A stretch of 64,000 bases of DNA from Ypsolopha sequella (GCA_934047225.1 OW203986.1:16805221-16869220); one strand, 5' to 3'; shown: positions 48,665 through 61,470, counted from the stretch's first letter. A program made the numbers and translations. The notes: generated by a model not told the origin, from the sequence alone.

Positions 48665-50495
48665 ATTTTTCTTTTATCGTCCGTCTGTCTGATTATACAT
48701 CGGCGAGAGCAACATTTTTACAAGCTTTTATTTAACTTTACTTGTAAGTTAGTATGTCCGGATCAAATCTTGCAACTGAAATTCAAACTGGTTCGTCCCA
48801 ATTCACCTGAATTTTTGCTCTCAATTTTGGTTTTGGTGTTGTAAATGACGTCATTCTAAATCCAATATGGCGGACGCGACATGATGCCGATTTTTTACCC
48901 CATTGACTTGGATATAGAAAAAAGGATTTGACAAGGAAATGCGATATGGTGGGCAAAATTTTCTTAACCACCTCCACAAACAAAGGGTTTGCCTAGCAGC
49001 GTACGTGACATCAAACTAAATTCAATAGGGTGGCAAAAAATTCAAAGCAATTTTAACTAAACCAAAAATAAAATTATAAATAAAATATCTTTTAAAAAGA
49101 AGCATTCATTTAAGCCAAGGACCAAAACGAATAAGAATTCACGTGACAAGCTTTTTGTAAACAAATAATTCATCATAAAATATTAAATCAGCTTCAGCGA
49201 TCAAAACTTATTTCAAAACTTTATTTGTTTTAGTTCTTGGCCTAAAAAAAATCTTGTTTTTAAAAAGGTTTCTTATTTATTATTTTTAAATAGCAACTAG
49301 TGCAATATTGTGCTGAAATATAGAAAAATATTTGCCCGGTATAGAAAAATCAATAAATACTTATTGAGTAGAAACTGGTGTATGTACATAGAGTAAAAGT
49401 AATAAAAATAGAAAACAAGAACACATATCAGCGATTTTTAGAGTTCTTTTTTGTCTGTCTGTTTATTCGCAAACATCTCCGAAACTACTGAACGGATTTT
49501 CATGTTGTTTTCACAGGTGGACAGATCTTAATTTGGATTAGAAAGAGGGTTCAAAAATAGGGTGTCGAAAAATATTTAAAGATTTTTGGAATTTACTTTT
49601 CTATAACTGTTGTTATTTGTTACATAGCAAATAAATGGCGATGAACTATATATATGTCACGAAAAATTGTATATAGCACACTGTGCGTAAAATGACCGCT
49701 TTACGCACGCTGCGCGTGCGTAAAGTCGGCATTTTCCGCACTTGTGCTATAAAAAATTATACGAAACTCGTGCGAGAAACTTTTTCTCGACTCGTGTGAT
49801 TGCAGCACTCACCTTTGGCTCGTGCCGCAAACTCACACTCGTCAGAAAACGTTTCATCGCTCTCGTATCGTAATGTACTATTAAAAGAAAAAAAAAACAA
49901 GAAAACTTTGGTTAAAATTATGTGGCGGATTAAATTTTAGTACATGAAAAAATCAACTGGTGACACTGTTCATTATTAGAACGTGAATAAATAAATATTT
50001 AATTATATTGGTAAATAATATTAATTTTATTAATTGGTTTTAATGCGAAATTAGTTGTAGACTGGTGGTACCTTCTGGCTAGGTATTATAATAATAATAA
50101 CTGAAAATTCTAAAGCTAAGTATAAAAACTGTTAAAGAAAAGATCTGTGTGATGTGAGTCTATACATTGATGAGATTCAAAAAAAAGTAATTGAGGTGTA
50201 GGACACTGATACCAAAAAAAAATCGGAATGTTAGTCGGTATTTCATGCATCACGCAATGACTACTGAACGGATTTTGATGCGGTTACCACTGTACGAATT
50301 TCAGCAGTGAAACATGGATTATGAGGAAAGAAGTAAGAGAGATCACTGTTCGATAACTTATCGAACTTAAAAACTGAGATACTTTTTATTGCGGGTTTCC
50401 CAAGAAATTACACTGTGGCCGCATTATCTTCTTCCACGGGGACGAAGTCGCGGGCAACATCTAGTCAGGAATATGATTTTAAATGTATAGTTATT
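48665..50495. other. No gene seen; short palindromic relics
   Basis: Near 49685-49760 is a palindrome around GCGTAAAGCGGTC-like arms (CGCACACTG...TTTACGCACGCTGCGCG). Near 50230-50470 is a decayed repeat ending 'gacgaagtcgcgggcaaca', familiar from moth genomes. No coding region. Confidence 0.45.
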
Positions 50496-50504
50496 TGTAT
50501 TGAT

Positions 50505-50785
50505 AACTATAGTAAACTAGGAGTGCACAGTCGGTAACCCTATGTATCTAATAACAAGATGGGACCAATTTCTAGTTGTGTAGAAAAAAACTACATCAAA
50601 ATAAATAAAGTTTGCTGGGCGCGAACTGCATTTTTTTGCTGACTGTATGAAATGCTTCTGGTTGCGCCCAGCGAACCCTGTTTATTTTGATGTAGTTTTT
50701 TCTACACATCTCCGAGTTGGTCACATATTGTTACTCGATACGTAGGGTTACCCACGGTGCGCCCATAGTCTATAGTACCTAACTA
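50505..50785. mobile_element. MITE with ~120-base inverted repeats
   Basis: TGTGTAGAAAAAAACTACAT and its complement, with GTAACCCTATGTATC outside and GCTGGGCGC inside, pair across the element. Non-coding. Confidence 0.7.
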
Positions 50786-50920
50786 TAAACAAGTCAGTTA
50801 TACGAAATAAACACAACACTGTGCGCAAATTATAAACCCCAAACAATAATTTTCCAACCAATTAACACAGTAGGTTGACGAAATCTGTACTTCCAAAATA
50901 ACCTCGTCTTGGTACATATA

Positions 50921-52215
50921 CGAGGGTGAATCCAAAAGTTCTAAGCCCGACCGTGAAAATGAAAGAAAAGTGGGTTCAAAATTATTTTTATTTTTCGACA
51001 TAGTCTCCATCTAGATCAACACACTTCTTCCACCTGACCTGCAACTTGTTTATACCCTCGAAAAAAAATGATTCCGGAAGGTCGTCAAAATAGTCATTAA
51101 CTGCGACTATCACTTCTTCTCTAGTCGAATATTTAGATCCCCCAAGTGTTTTTTTAAATTTGGAAAGAGATGATAGTCAGAGGGGGCTAAATCCGGCGAA
51201 TAAGGTGGGTGGGGCAGCAACTCGTAACCACATTCATGGATCACAGACATCGTTTCAACCGAAGTGTGAACTCGTGCATTGTCTTGATGAAACAAAACTC
51301 TCTTACGCAACATCCCCGGCCGTTTTTCTTTTATTTCTTCGCGGAGTTTTCGTAATAGGTTACAATAATAGCGTGAATTTATAGTTTCACCTTTAGGTAA
51401 ATAATCCAATAAAATAACTCCCTTCGAATCCCAAAAAACAGATGCCATGACTTTGTTGGCTGACTAAACGCACTTTGCCTTTTTAGACGTGGGTGAGCCA
51501 GATCTTTTCCACTGTTTGGATTGCTGTTTTGTCTCAGGAGTATGGTGATGAACCCAGCTTTCATCCATGGTAACAAAACGAGACATAAAATCCTCAGCAT
51601 CTGCCTCAAAAAGTTCCAAACAGTCACGCGAAATTGTGAATCGGACTCGTTTTTGGTCAGCTGAAAGCAATCTTGGGACCCAGCGAGCAGAAACCTTACG
51701 GAACCCCAATTCTACAGTTATAATGTTTTGCACTCGGCCATAACTGATGCCTGTGATCTCAGCTATCCTACTAATGGTCAATCGTCGGTCACCTAGGATG
51801 AGATCACAAATTTTGTCAGTGTTTTCTTTAGTGGTAGACGTTGAAGGCCTTCCGCTCCTTGGGTCATCTTCAATGGTCTCCCGACCGCGTTTAAATTCAG
51901 CTACCCACTTTTTGACAGTGGAATACGATGGAGCAGATTCCCCTAATGTTGTTTCCATATCTTCATGAATCTCTTTAGGTGAAAGACCTTTTTTATTGAG
52001 GTACTTAATCACAGCACGGTGTTAAATTTTCTCCATTGTGAAAAATCCCGTCAGACTGCGTTATACAAAATATCACAAAAAAATAATAGCTTGCAGTATC
52101 GAACTTCAACTTCACACAATCAATCACGAAAAAAAATACTAACAAATGACGGTAGATTTACAAAGATTTGATACCTCTTTGTAGGTCGGGCTTAGAAGTT
52201 TTGGATTCACCCTCG
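50921..52215 (-). mobile_element. mariner transposon, complete in length, coding on minus strand
   Basis: 1295 bases with terminal inverted repeats of about 30 bases (CGAGGGTGAATCCAAAAGTT at the left, complement of CGAGGGTGAATCCAAAACTT at the right). TA lies outside both ends (50919-50920 and 52216-52217). Both termini appear intact, so it could in principle be mobilised by a helper transposase. Confidence 0.9.
50988..52036 (-). pseudogene. mariner transposase, broken
   Basis: Starts ATG at 52034-52036 and ends at TAA 50988-50990, about 349 codons, the usual mariner length. Helix-turn-helix region: SPKEIHEDMETTLG, YSTVKKWVAEFKRGR, and LTISRIAEITGISYGRV. Catalytic core: VTMDESWVHHH, LFHQDNARVHTS and YSPDLAPSDYHLF, giving the D,D34D set, all three Asp present. 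Three breaks: a TAA at codon 5 (52022-52024), an in-frame TAG just before SANKVMASVF (51464-51466), and a one-base deletion in a G run near 51138 that shifts the C-terminus (YSTREEVIVAV...). So the element is non-autonomous, despite intact ends. Confidence 0.9.
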
Positions 52216-52224
52216 TAGTAAGTA

Positions 52225-52665
52225 CATATAGTCAATACAAATATTATTCAAATCTAGGCAACATATAGGTATAACTAAGTATATCAGGTACTGAGCCACA
52301 GTCAGAGTTGCAGGCGACGTCCATCCATACACTACCGCTGCCGTACAGAAGTTTCGCAATTAAACTTTTATCCCGAACGTCGATATTGCTCTGCTCAAGA
52401 CGCGATTTGCTTATTGGATCGTCGACGGCAGCAAAGTTCACGATGTGCTGCAACTCCGAGGAATGTATTAAAGACATCATATAGAAGTCCATACGAACTC
52501 CCGCCAAGAGATTGTGACGTATGGCGAGTTGAATTATTGTGATATTTTCTACAAGTTAATATAAGGAAAATTTAAATTTAAATCCTAATTTACACAATCA
52601 CATCCACTTTTTACTACAAAGTTTATTATTACTATGGGATCGTAGCACTTGCTACGCCGCCGTAG
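52225..52665. other. No gene seen
   Basis: Nothing supportable. Confidence 0.5.
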
Positions 52666-52671
52666 ACCGAA

Positions 52672-53068
52672 CACTTTTTATGCATCAAAACCGAACAGAA
52701 AGTCGATTATTTTGCCCTAGGGCTTTATTATTATTATTTTTATAATTTATTTACGAGAAATTGGCTAACCTGGAACCTATCCTGTGTACTATAAATGTTA
52801 TACTTTTTTTTTCCACTGTTTAACGGCCCTGGATACAGTCCTTTTGAGCAAATCATTAACTTGCAAAATTGTAACAATGTAACTTTCAACTTTAATAATT
52901 AAATTGTTTTCTTTTATTATATTTATTTTATTTCCTTACACTATGCATTGAAAAACGTAGTATGATACACGGGCGTAAGAGCAATAAATTACTCGGTTAC
53001 GTTTAAAACACGAGCGTAGCGAGCGTCCTCGTAATTTATTTATTTTCGCTCTTACAGCATAAACTACT
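52672..53068 (+). repeat. Dispersed repeat, copy 2 (first copy at 5470-5832)
   Basis: Same order of segments as copy 1, from CTTTTTATGCATCAAAACCG to GCATAAACTACTATTA. The palindromic middle is partly deleted here (AAACACGAGCGTAGCGAGCG). Confidence 0.65.
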
Positions 53069-53517
53069 ATTAACAGAAATATGATCTTCCCAGGCAGATC
53101 ATGATATGCAAAATTCTACGATATGCCGATGACAACCATGAATGCCAGCTTGCTTCAGCCTGCTGCTGGGTATAAGCCTCATCTCGCTCATTATCGCGCC
53201 AACAATCTGAGGCTTGTAAAAAAGGTTTCCCAAAAATCCTGTAAATGTCATGTATAGCCTACCTTTCGCCTGCCATCAACTCTCAGCCACCATTTGGTCA
53301 GGGGTTTGCTCTACGGCAATAACTTTGCCAGGCCTAGTGGCCTGCTACTACTGCTCTTCACGACTTTTAGGGCTGCAATTAATGGTTACAATGTTATACA
53401 CTCATAATAAAATCAAAATACCAATCACTCACTCATCACGAAATCTCTAAAACTAAGGATTGTATAAACTAGAAAGGCAAGTGTGTTCCGAATACGACGC
53501 AGGCACTTTTCTGAATT

Positions 53518-53645
53518 TGAATTACAAAGCTTACCTCGGGCAACGAATTAATCTTACTATCCAACGCGGTAATGCAGCCAGTGTCTTGGGTACCCTGCCC
53601 GGTGACAGCGATGACTTGAATAAAGTCTTTTATCTACTTCCATAC
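53518..53645 (+). pseudogene. RT-associated domain, last block only
   Basis: Reads AYLGQRINLTIQRGNAASVL, then GTLPGDSDDLNKVFYL, matching the end of the copy at 321-828. It is followed within 50 bases by the 3' end of LINE family A, which may be coincidence or may mean both belong to composite insertions. Confidence 0.55.
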
Positions 53646-53689
53646 TGCAATAAAGTAATACAAACATCAAAATATAAATATACATCACA

Positions 53690-54130
53690 TATGTTTTTAT
53701 TTTTTTCATTACCCTGAATTCCTGCTGTCTTGTATTTTCTTATCCCTTAGTTAAAGTAGATATAAGTGATTTGTATAGTATAACTTTTATGTGAAAAAAA
53801 GACATTATCTTGCTAAGTTTCTCGCCCTTCTTCTTAGCAAGACTAATCGAATGGGCGGAGGTAGGCACGTATTTATATATTTAACCTATTAGTACGTAAT
53901 ATATAGGTGGGATTTGTTCGGCCGCCTGGTGATCATTGAACCTTGTTCCTGGTCCCTGGCCGGGTCTCCGGTATGGGTTGGGGCGGTTGATTTGATTTCA
54001 CCTTGTATACTTATAGATTTTACCTATACATTTATTATTTTATTACATATATTTTTATAATATTAAATTTGACTTGTAAAAAGTGCATTATATATACCTA
54101 CTTTAAAAATAAACTATTCGAATTTGAAAA
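53690..54130 (+). mobile_element. LINE family A 3' UTR fragment
   Basis: CCTGAATTCCTGCTGTCTTG through CCTGGCCGGGTCTCCGG to TATATATACCTACTTT, matching 29105-29540. Confidence 0.7.
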
Positions 54131-54420
54131 GCGGTTTTAAAATTACCTACATTATTTGACCGATGTTATAATATTACATTATAAGTTATAACAACGCAAT
54201 TCTGCACTGTTATTGGCCAAATTTATTATAACACCGCTAGAGAACCTATCACAAGCGTTAACGGTCTGTCTTCATTTCTTAAGCCACGCCCTCTTTCTCT
54301 TCTCGCCTTTGATTGGTCTCAGGCATCTACATACTAATTCCAATCGGGTCAGGTATCATAACATATCATGACGTGTGTTCTTTTTCTCATTTATCGTGAA
54401 ATTGTTTTTGATGGTCGTAA

Positions 54421-54563
54421 ATAAAATATTGTGTGCAACTGAACAAAATGAGACATTGGGACACTAGTAAAAACTATTACGAAACTCACTTCGTTCGTTT
54501 TGTTAACAAACTATCATGTCCCAATGTCTCGCATTATGTTACAGTTGCACAAAATACAATTTT
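54421..54563. mobile_element. Palindromic MITE
   Basis: GTGCAACTGAACAAAATGAG and ATTGGGACA on the left pair with TGTCCCAAT and the complement of GTGCAACTGTAACATAATGC on the right. Confidence 0.65.
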
Positions 54564-55124
54564 TCAATCTAAATATGTTTTTATTTAGTTTAGTTTGTAA
54601 CATATTTATTTTTAGTTCTTTAGTTTGTTTAAGTTTTTAGTATTTTGTAGGGTTTTTAAGTGATTTTTTGTTATTTATACAAAAATATTAAAATTTGCAT
54701 AAAAGGAAGTATATTTAATTACAAAGGGGTGATACTGTAGAAAGTTCAAGTTTCAGCGCGGGTGAAGTCGTGAGCAAAATGCTAAACAATCCAGAAACAT
54801 GCATTAAAACTATTGATTTAAGTAAAAAAATCTTGTTTGAATAAGTTTTTAATTAAATCAGTTTCACAGTTGTAAGTGTATTTTGATAGTCAGTAATGCG
54901 ATGGCATTGTGAAAGTTAGACTGTCTCAGTTTTACGAGAATATGCTCGGAAAGCCACAAACTTGTTTACATAAAATTGAAATCGGATTTTTAAGTTGAAA
55001 TTATACAGTCGTATGCATTGCCAACCGAAGTATAAACTAGTTTTATGTCTATGCGGAACTCCATTTTCAGAATGTCGCTTTGTATATTTTAATATTGTAT
55101 AAGCATCAATGTACCCATAGCATA

Positions 55125-55235
55125 GTATGAATGAATGAATTGACACTTTATTGTACACAAAAGACATATAAAAGAAAACAAAGTATTGCAAACATAATTT
55201 TGTACAAAGGCGGACTTATCACTTAAAGCGATTTT
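55125..55235 (-). mobile_element. CR1-like LINE 3' UTR fragment
   Basis: GAATGAATGAATTGACACTTTATTGTACACA and AAGGCGGACTTATC match 32455-32560. Minus orientation. Confidence 0.65.
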
Positions 55236-55324
55236 TTCCAGCCAACCTTTAAGTAATTAAATAATGAAATAAAATACTCTACTATTCATCACTAAAACAA
55301 TTGATCGAAAAAAAGGTTTGCTGA

Positions 55325-55690
55325 ATATACTGGTCGCGAGATCTCGCTGCACGCGGGGTCATAAAACGTGTTTTACTTAGTCGTGTGCTTGCGTCGCGCA
55401 ACTATCGATAGAAATAAAATAGTGAGTAACGTATGCGCTTCAAAACATTTAGAAAACGATCAAGAGATATCGGTCACTTTCATTATTTATTTGTTAATGA
55501 GGGTAATTACGATGACGATGACTATTAATGTTATGTAATAATTACCATTCATTAATCAATCATTATTATTTGTCTTTGTTTATCATTATAGTTTTTATAT
55601 TTAAGTTAATAGGTAAGTGTGAGCGCGCATTATGCTTCACTGTGCTCGCACTTTTTATTGCCGCGCGTGCAGCGAGATATTGTGACCAGT
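55325..55690. mobile_element. Long-TIR element, unknown family
   Basis: CTGGTCGCGAGATCTCGCTG at the left is mirrored by CAGCGAGATATTGTGACCAG at the right. The interior shows no coding sequence. It carries a CG-rich end in an otherwise AT-rich region. Confidence 0.6.
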
Positions 55691-55699
55691 TTAAATTCG

Positions 55700-56800
55700 G
55701 ATATAAACTTTAATAATTGTAGCCAAAGGGGATCGGGGGTCTTGGTGCAAAATGCTTAACTTATGATTGTTTTCTTATTCATGAATAAAAGTATTAAATA
55801 AATATGATTTATGGTATGTCATCAGACAAAATAATCGGACTACTGATACTAGGCCATTTCGCGACCGTAGTTTAAGAGTCGATTTTCCGGATTTATAAAA
55901 AATAATTAAAAATCATTATACAAATACAAAATGTTTTATTTCTCAAAAATACACACAAACAAAAAGATGTAATTACAAAAAACACATTACAACAGGATAA
56001 GTGGGTACAAAAAAATAATAAAAAGAAAAATAAAGGTACAATAAACTGAACAGTGCTCGAACTGAATAGTGTACGTATTATTGAGCGTTGGAAACTCTTT
56101 CTGGTTTAATATCAGACCCCCAACTAGGTCAGACTTGTACTGCAGGAGTCTAGACAATGATTAACCATATTTAGTTACAAATGGGCTTATTTAAATACAT
56201 TATTTTGTCTTTAACAATAGTTAACTACTTTCAGTTTTTTTCTATTAACAAAAAAAAAGAATGAAATAACATATAATAAAATTATACCTAACTAAATTAA
56301 GAAAAAACTAAAATCTAAAAAAAAAGAAAAACCCTCACTACATAACTGTAATTTTAATTATATTATGGTAGCTTCAAAATAATTGAATTATTTATAAGAG
56401 TGAAGTTGTCTTTTAGGCTTTTCCAGCAAAGTTGTTTTATTTCATGCATTACTATCTATATAAGTTGTAAAATTTATTATTGTAAGTCAAAGTGCCAAGA
56501 ATGAAAACTAGATGACGCTGTACGTTTCTGCATCGCGGTATCGTTTGGTTTTACTTTTCGGCTACGTATTGTTGAGTGTATAATAAAAACGCAGAAGGGA
56601 AAATATCTACCTAACCCTACTTTTACCACTCTGTTAAATGAGTACGGACCACAGAACAAACACGGACATTCAAGCCAACCGTAATTCATGAAATGGCGCG
56701 TTTCTGATCTATTGTTACAACAATAGTCGCGAAATAACAAAAAACGCATTTATTTTATTATTTTTGCTCAAAAATATCACAAGTAAGTTGTGCGTTATTC
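55700..56800. other. No gene seen
   Basis: AT-rich; A-rich runs near 55960-56330. A MITE relic lies near 56410-56470. Confidence 0.5.
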
Positions 56801-56804
56801 ACCG

Positions 56805-56942
56805 AGACCATAACGAGTCCCTTTAGTAGACCATAACGGGTCCCTTTAGTAGACCATAACGGGTCCCTTTAGTAGACCATAACGGGTCCCTTTTGTAGAC
56901 CATAATGGGTCCCTTTAGTAGACCATAATGGGTCCCTTTAGT
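56805..56942 (+). repeat. Minisatellite, six 23-base units
   Basis: Unit AGACCATAACGGGTCCCTTTAGT, with single changes between units (CGAGT in the first, TTTTGT in the fourth, AATGG in the fifth and sixth). Confidence 0.9.
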
Positions 56943-57192
56943 AAAACATGCATTAGTTTTAACTGTATCTGGTAACTAGCTAGTTACAGGTTTTGTTTTT
57001 AGGGTATTCAGGTTTATCTAGCGACGTTTTGCTTCACCGTTCAGCAATTATTAAGTGAATTTAGTACAAATACTATGTAATAAAATGCATATACACATAA
57101 ATTCCGAAAATTCCGAAATTCCCCGCATTATTGAATCCTCCGATTAACAGCATGTCAGTTGATTGTACGTAATATAATATAAAATAAAATAT

Positions 57193-57540
57193 ATCGTCAC
57201 GACATGAATTCCCAAGGGGGTGTCAGAGGTGTTCCCGAGTGTAAACTGTGAAATACAAGTCACAGTCCACACTCGGTACACCTGCGTTTCACCGACGATT
57301 ATTACGTCCCAAAGTGATGGTTGGTGAGCCATATCGCCGTTCTTCGGGCACAAATACGCGCTTTTTAGGGCATGGGGGCATTTTCCTTCACCGTTCATCA
57401 AGTGGTAAGTATTATAGGTATGTATACAAATACTAAGCACACAAATTCCGAAAAACTCATTGGTGTATGGCCAACCGGGGATCGAACCTGGGTCTCAAGA
57501 TTGAGAGGCCAGCGTTCTTCCGCCTGAGCTACCACCACTG
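57193..57540 (-). mobile_element. tRNA-headed SINE, minus strand
   Basis: On the minus strand: GGTGGTAGCTCAGGCGGAAG, then GGTTCGATCCCCGG, then the body with TAATAATCGTCGG and CACCTCTGACACCC. Same family as 39212-39725, with internal deletion. Confidence 0.7.
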
Positions 57541-57907
57541 TGTATAAAGTAATAATATAATAAAATAATAAAGTAAAGACTAGTTATTTACTAATAAAGT
57601 AAAGACTAGTATTTTCTTGCCTTAAAAAGACGAAGACAATTGTAATATCTCTTTACAAGTATGTACGAGAGAAGCCACGCGGTGCAACATAAATCTAGTG
57701 TGCAATATGGGCAAGCCACCCGTCACAATGACCCTCGCCAGCTGCGATACCATGCGTTCTTCATAATATATTAGTTATATATACTTTAAATTAATATTGC
57801 TTTTACCTTGGTGATTCAATAAATCCTATTACAGTAGCATCGCTTGAACTATGATAAAAAAAACGTTTTTCTCTCTTTACAAATAATATTTTAAGAAATA
57901 CAATACA

Positions 57908-58033
57908 ACGTCACGAATCTCTTAGGGGCGTAACAGAGGTGTTTTCGGAAATGGACTGTAAACGAAAACCACAGTTCACCCTCTTACACCCACGGTTCAC
58001 CAACGATTATGTTATTACGTCCCATTCGCCAGT
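57908..58033 (-). mobile_element. SINE fragment
   Basis: CACGAATCTCTTAGGGGCG and AACGATTATGTTATTACGTCCC correspond to the 3' part of the SINE. Confidence 0.55.
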
Positions 58034-58504
58034 GGTGAGCTCTTTATTTTATATATTTATTTTCAGTTACAAAAACAATATTTTTACAGGTTATTCAGCA
58101 CCACTAAACCAAGTTTAATTAATTTTTTTATTATGTACGTAAAGAGGTAACGAGTTAAAAGACTTAGGTATAGTGGAAAAGTAAATTTAATTAATAATTT
58201 AAAAAAAAGCTTTGCATGATTCTTCGAAAAAGCTTTCATAATATTTAGAAAGCGTACCTCAGGCACAAAATTAACTACTAGCCTTGTGTCCGTGGCTCCA
58301 ACCGTGTGCATTCAATCTTTGCCTCATTTTCGGCTTGGTGGTTATTTTATTGTTGACCAGCGTCACTACAATGATAATAAAGAAAACCGCATCCAAATTG
58401 GTTCTCGAGTTAAAACAGAACATACAACATACATACATACAGACAGACAGACAAAAATTCTTAACATTGTCGTTTTGGCCTCAGTACAATCCCATCCATC
58501 CATC

Positions 58505-58765
58505 AGCCTCGTTCGTCCACTGCAAGCCGGCGGGTTGGTGAGCGCGGTGCCAAAACCCTCGCACCGTGACGCCGCTGCCCATCACCAGTCTGTTTTATAT
58601 AAGGGCTGGCAAGGAATATATGTATTGCCATCAATCGATCCCAAGCATGGTGATCCACTTGGTTATGCTTGTTTGAGAGCTGTCCTCTTACTCTCCCCTG
58701 AATAACTTCGGGGGGGGTTTGCGAGTAAGATGGTGGTACTTTCACAGTCGAGCCTGGCATCAGCT
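58505..58765 (+). repeat. GC-rich dispersed repeat, copy 2 (copy 1 at 18256-18600)
   Basis: GGCGGGTTGGTGAGCGCGGT, CATCACCAGTCTGTT and AGTAAGATGGTGGTAC in the same order as copy 1. Confidence 0.6.
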
Positions 58766-58989
58766 CTACCACCCAATTTGTACAATACTAATAACCTATT
58801 TTTCATTTAAAATTTCGCAAAAATGTTCAATATACAGACACGACTTTTTTTCTACTTTATTATTGGTACAATATAGATGTCGCAGGCAACTAGTAAAATT
58901 TGACATGTTACATCCAGATCTTCGTCATATTCGGCATTTTATAATTTGCCTCTGCATAAAGTTAGTCTGTTAGAACTATTGAGGGTCGC

Positions 58990-59020
58990 CTCGTTCCGCT
59001 CCGCTCCGCTCCGCTCCGCT
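58990..59020 (+). repeat. (CCGCT)n microsatellite
   Basis: Five units of CCGCT flanked by TTCCGCT and CGTC. Confidence 0.8.
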
Positions 59021-59024
59021 CGTC

Positions 59025-60820
59025 TTTGCACCTATGTTTCACTTTTTGGTGATAGACTTTCGAGTTGAGTGAGTAATCAAAACATTTTAATAATATTAAA
59101 TCAAGTTTGAGATTGCACATTGTTTTAATAAGCTTTTATTTAAAAATAAATTGTACTTATAAAATAATATTTTTTAACATAATATTATTTATTTACAAAA
59201 TGGGAACTCTTGTTCAATCTTTTCTTCATTATTAATTAGTTTAAATTAAAGAAATTTTGCGGCAATACTGCCATAACAATATTCCCGGCAGTGGCAATAT
59301 TTCCGGAGACACATCAGTAATAACATTTAATTATGAAATAATTTCATACCTGTTTTTTTTTTTCGTTTACCCCGAAAATCCTGGAATGTTCGATAAATTT
59401 AATTCCGAAATTTTCGGGACTGAAAAATCGAATTCTCTAATTACATGCCAAATTATACCATACTACATACATACTACAAACCATATACAATAATATACAT
59501 ACCACATAAAAACGGGTAATTACTAATCGGGCGAATAAAAATATAATTAGCGGCTTCAAGTATCCAGAATAAATACCAAAGCGTGCACTAAAAATACTAA
59601 GCGAATTTAAAGTATGAGGTCGAAAATATTTCACCAAAAACCAAAAACAGGTGTAACACACATACATACATACAGACAAAGAAACTTGGATTTTATATGT
59701 ACAGAAAGATGAGACGTTAAAACAATAATATTTTGGATAGATATTATTTAAGCATAATCGTAATTAATTCAATCAAAGGTTATTGGCAACATATTTTAAT
59801 GTAAACAAATGAATAATTAATTATTGTTATGACTGCTTCTGTGGTTCGAGCATTCCGACCACTAATCTGGAGGTCACGGGTTCAGATCTCGTAGGTGCAC
59901 ATTTGTATTCCTGCGAGTAATCGGTACGTCAAGTGTTGATCCATTTTAAATTTGTGAACGAAGCCATACTATACCATAGAATATTGTAGATAATCTAACT
60001 GAAAGTACATGCTGAGTATATCTTATAACTTGTAATACTAAACATGACTTAACTTACATTTATTATACTTGACATTTTTAGAACATAATATGACATATCA
60101 TGTAATGTAATGTGGAATTAGGAATTGTGTTTCTTTAGATCTTTAATTTTATACTATTGTTTATTATTAGAGTTAAATATTCAAATTGTAGGAGTCCGAT
60201 TGATATTTACCAGAGGCACATTGTCACTCTCTAATATTTGTATGCCTTTTAGGCTAAAATGTGATAGACCTAAAGCTCTTTATTTAACATCTTTTATATT
60301 TCATTCATGCAATAGGATTCGGGGGTAATAATCGTCGGTGAAACGTATGGGTTGTGACTTGGTCTTTAGATGTATTTTTTTATTATTATCATACATAAAT
60401 TGTTGCATAAATGACGCAAGTGTTTAAAATACAGCTTTGTATTTTGACACTTTAGCGCCATCTTACATCATACATCATAAGGGTTGTTGCAGCCGCGGCA
60501 ACGAAGATATGCAGCCTTTGGACTGGCGCGCACTACTGGAAGGGAAGTTTCATACAAAACGTACTGTTTTACGTTTCGTTTTAACACTTGTAGTGACATT
60601 AGCTTTCTGGTTTTTTTTGGGGTATTTTTTTAGTAGCTGATACCGCACGGTAGTAACCTAAGGTAGGAAAAGGTACAGGATGTAAATTTACAGGTATTAA
60701 TACTAGTAGTTCGCCCTAAACTGTGAACTTGCGGACCCCCCCGTTACAACCCCATATCTCAGCAACCCCTTAACCGATTTGGCTCATGTTCGAACTTAAA
60801 AACTATTTTTGTTTTCATAT
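59025..60820. other. No gene seen
   Basis: A tRNA-like SINE head (TGTGGTTCGAGCATTCCGAC and GGGTTCAGATCTCG) lies near 59838-59902. A short SINE piece (TAATAATCGTCGGTGAAACG) is at 60326-60345. Nothing else supportable. Confidence 0.5.
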
Positions 60821-60824
60821 TCAT

Positions 60825-60925
60825 ATTCTTTATTGTACACAAAAGAAACATATTATTTTTACAAAGTTCTTAGATATATCATGTACATAGGCGAGCTTAT
60901 CTCTAAAAAGAGGTTTCTTCCAGCA
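60825..60925 (-). mobile_element. CR1-like LINE 3' UTR fragment
   Basis: ATTCATATTCTTTATTGTACACAAAAGAAA and AGGCGAGCTTATC ... TTCTTCCAGCAAACC match the CR1-like 3' UTR at 32480-32580. Confidence 0.6.
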
Positions 60926-61075
60926 AACCCGGATTGATAAAGAGAAGTCATGATAAAAAGTAGACATACATACGTGTACACTAAAATATGTTAATATACT
61001 TACAGCCTATGACTTTGTCTCATTAACTCTCCTACCATTTCATGACGCAATCAAAAATACTCGAGTTATCGTCGG

Positions 61076-61470
61076 ACAAACATTCATACATACATACATA
61101 CAAAGGCCGGATTGTTCAAGTAGATTCAGAGAACTTCGCTTACTCGTTCAATGACGCTTATTCCAAAAAACAGCATACAAAAGAAAACCACTTGAAGGAG
61201 TTCTGCCCTTTTTTATATGTCACAGACAAACATTCATACATGCATACACACAAACGCCGGATCGTTCTGTTCAAGTAGACTCTGAGAACTTCGTTCGCTC
61301 GTTCAATTAGTATACATGATGCTTATTCCAAAAAACAGTATACAGAAAAAAGAACACTAGAAGAAATTATGCCCATTTTTATATGTCACGGAACATTCAT
61401 ACATACATACATACAAACGCCGGATTGTTCTGGTAGACTCGGATAACTTCGCTCTATTCGCTCGCTTATT
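61076..61470 (+). repeat. Three tandem units of ~150-165 bases
   Basis: Each unit starts ACATTCATACATACATACA, followed by CGCCGGATTGTTC, GAGAACTTCG and, in the first two, GCTTATTCCAAAAAACAG. Units begin at 61076, 61226 and about 61390. The third is cut short near 61470. Confidence 0.75.

Noticed and set aside
52244..52507. 87-codon minus-strand frame
   Set aside because: No family resemblance; lies next to mariner but outside its ends.
57465..57540. tRNA gene (minus strand) with good box A and B
   Set aside because: It is followed by the body of a dispersed SINE seen elsewhere in the window, so it is a SINE head.
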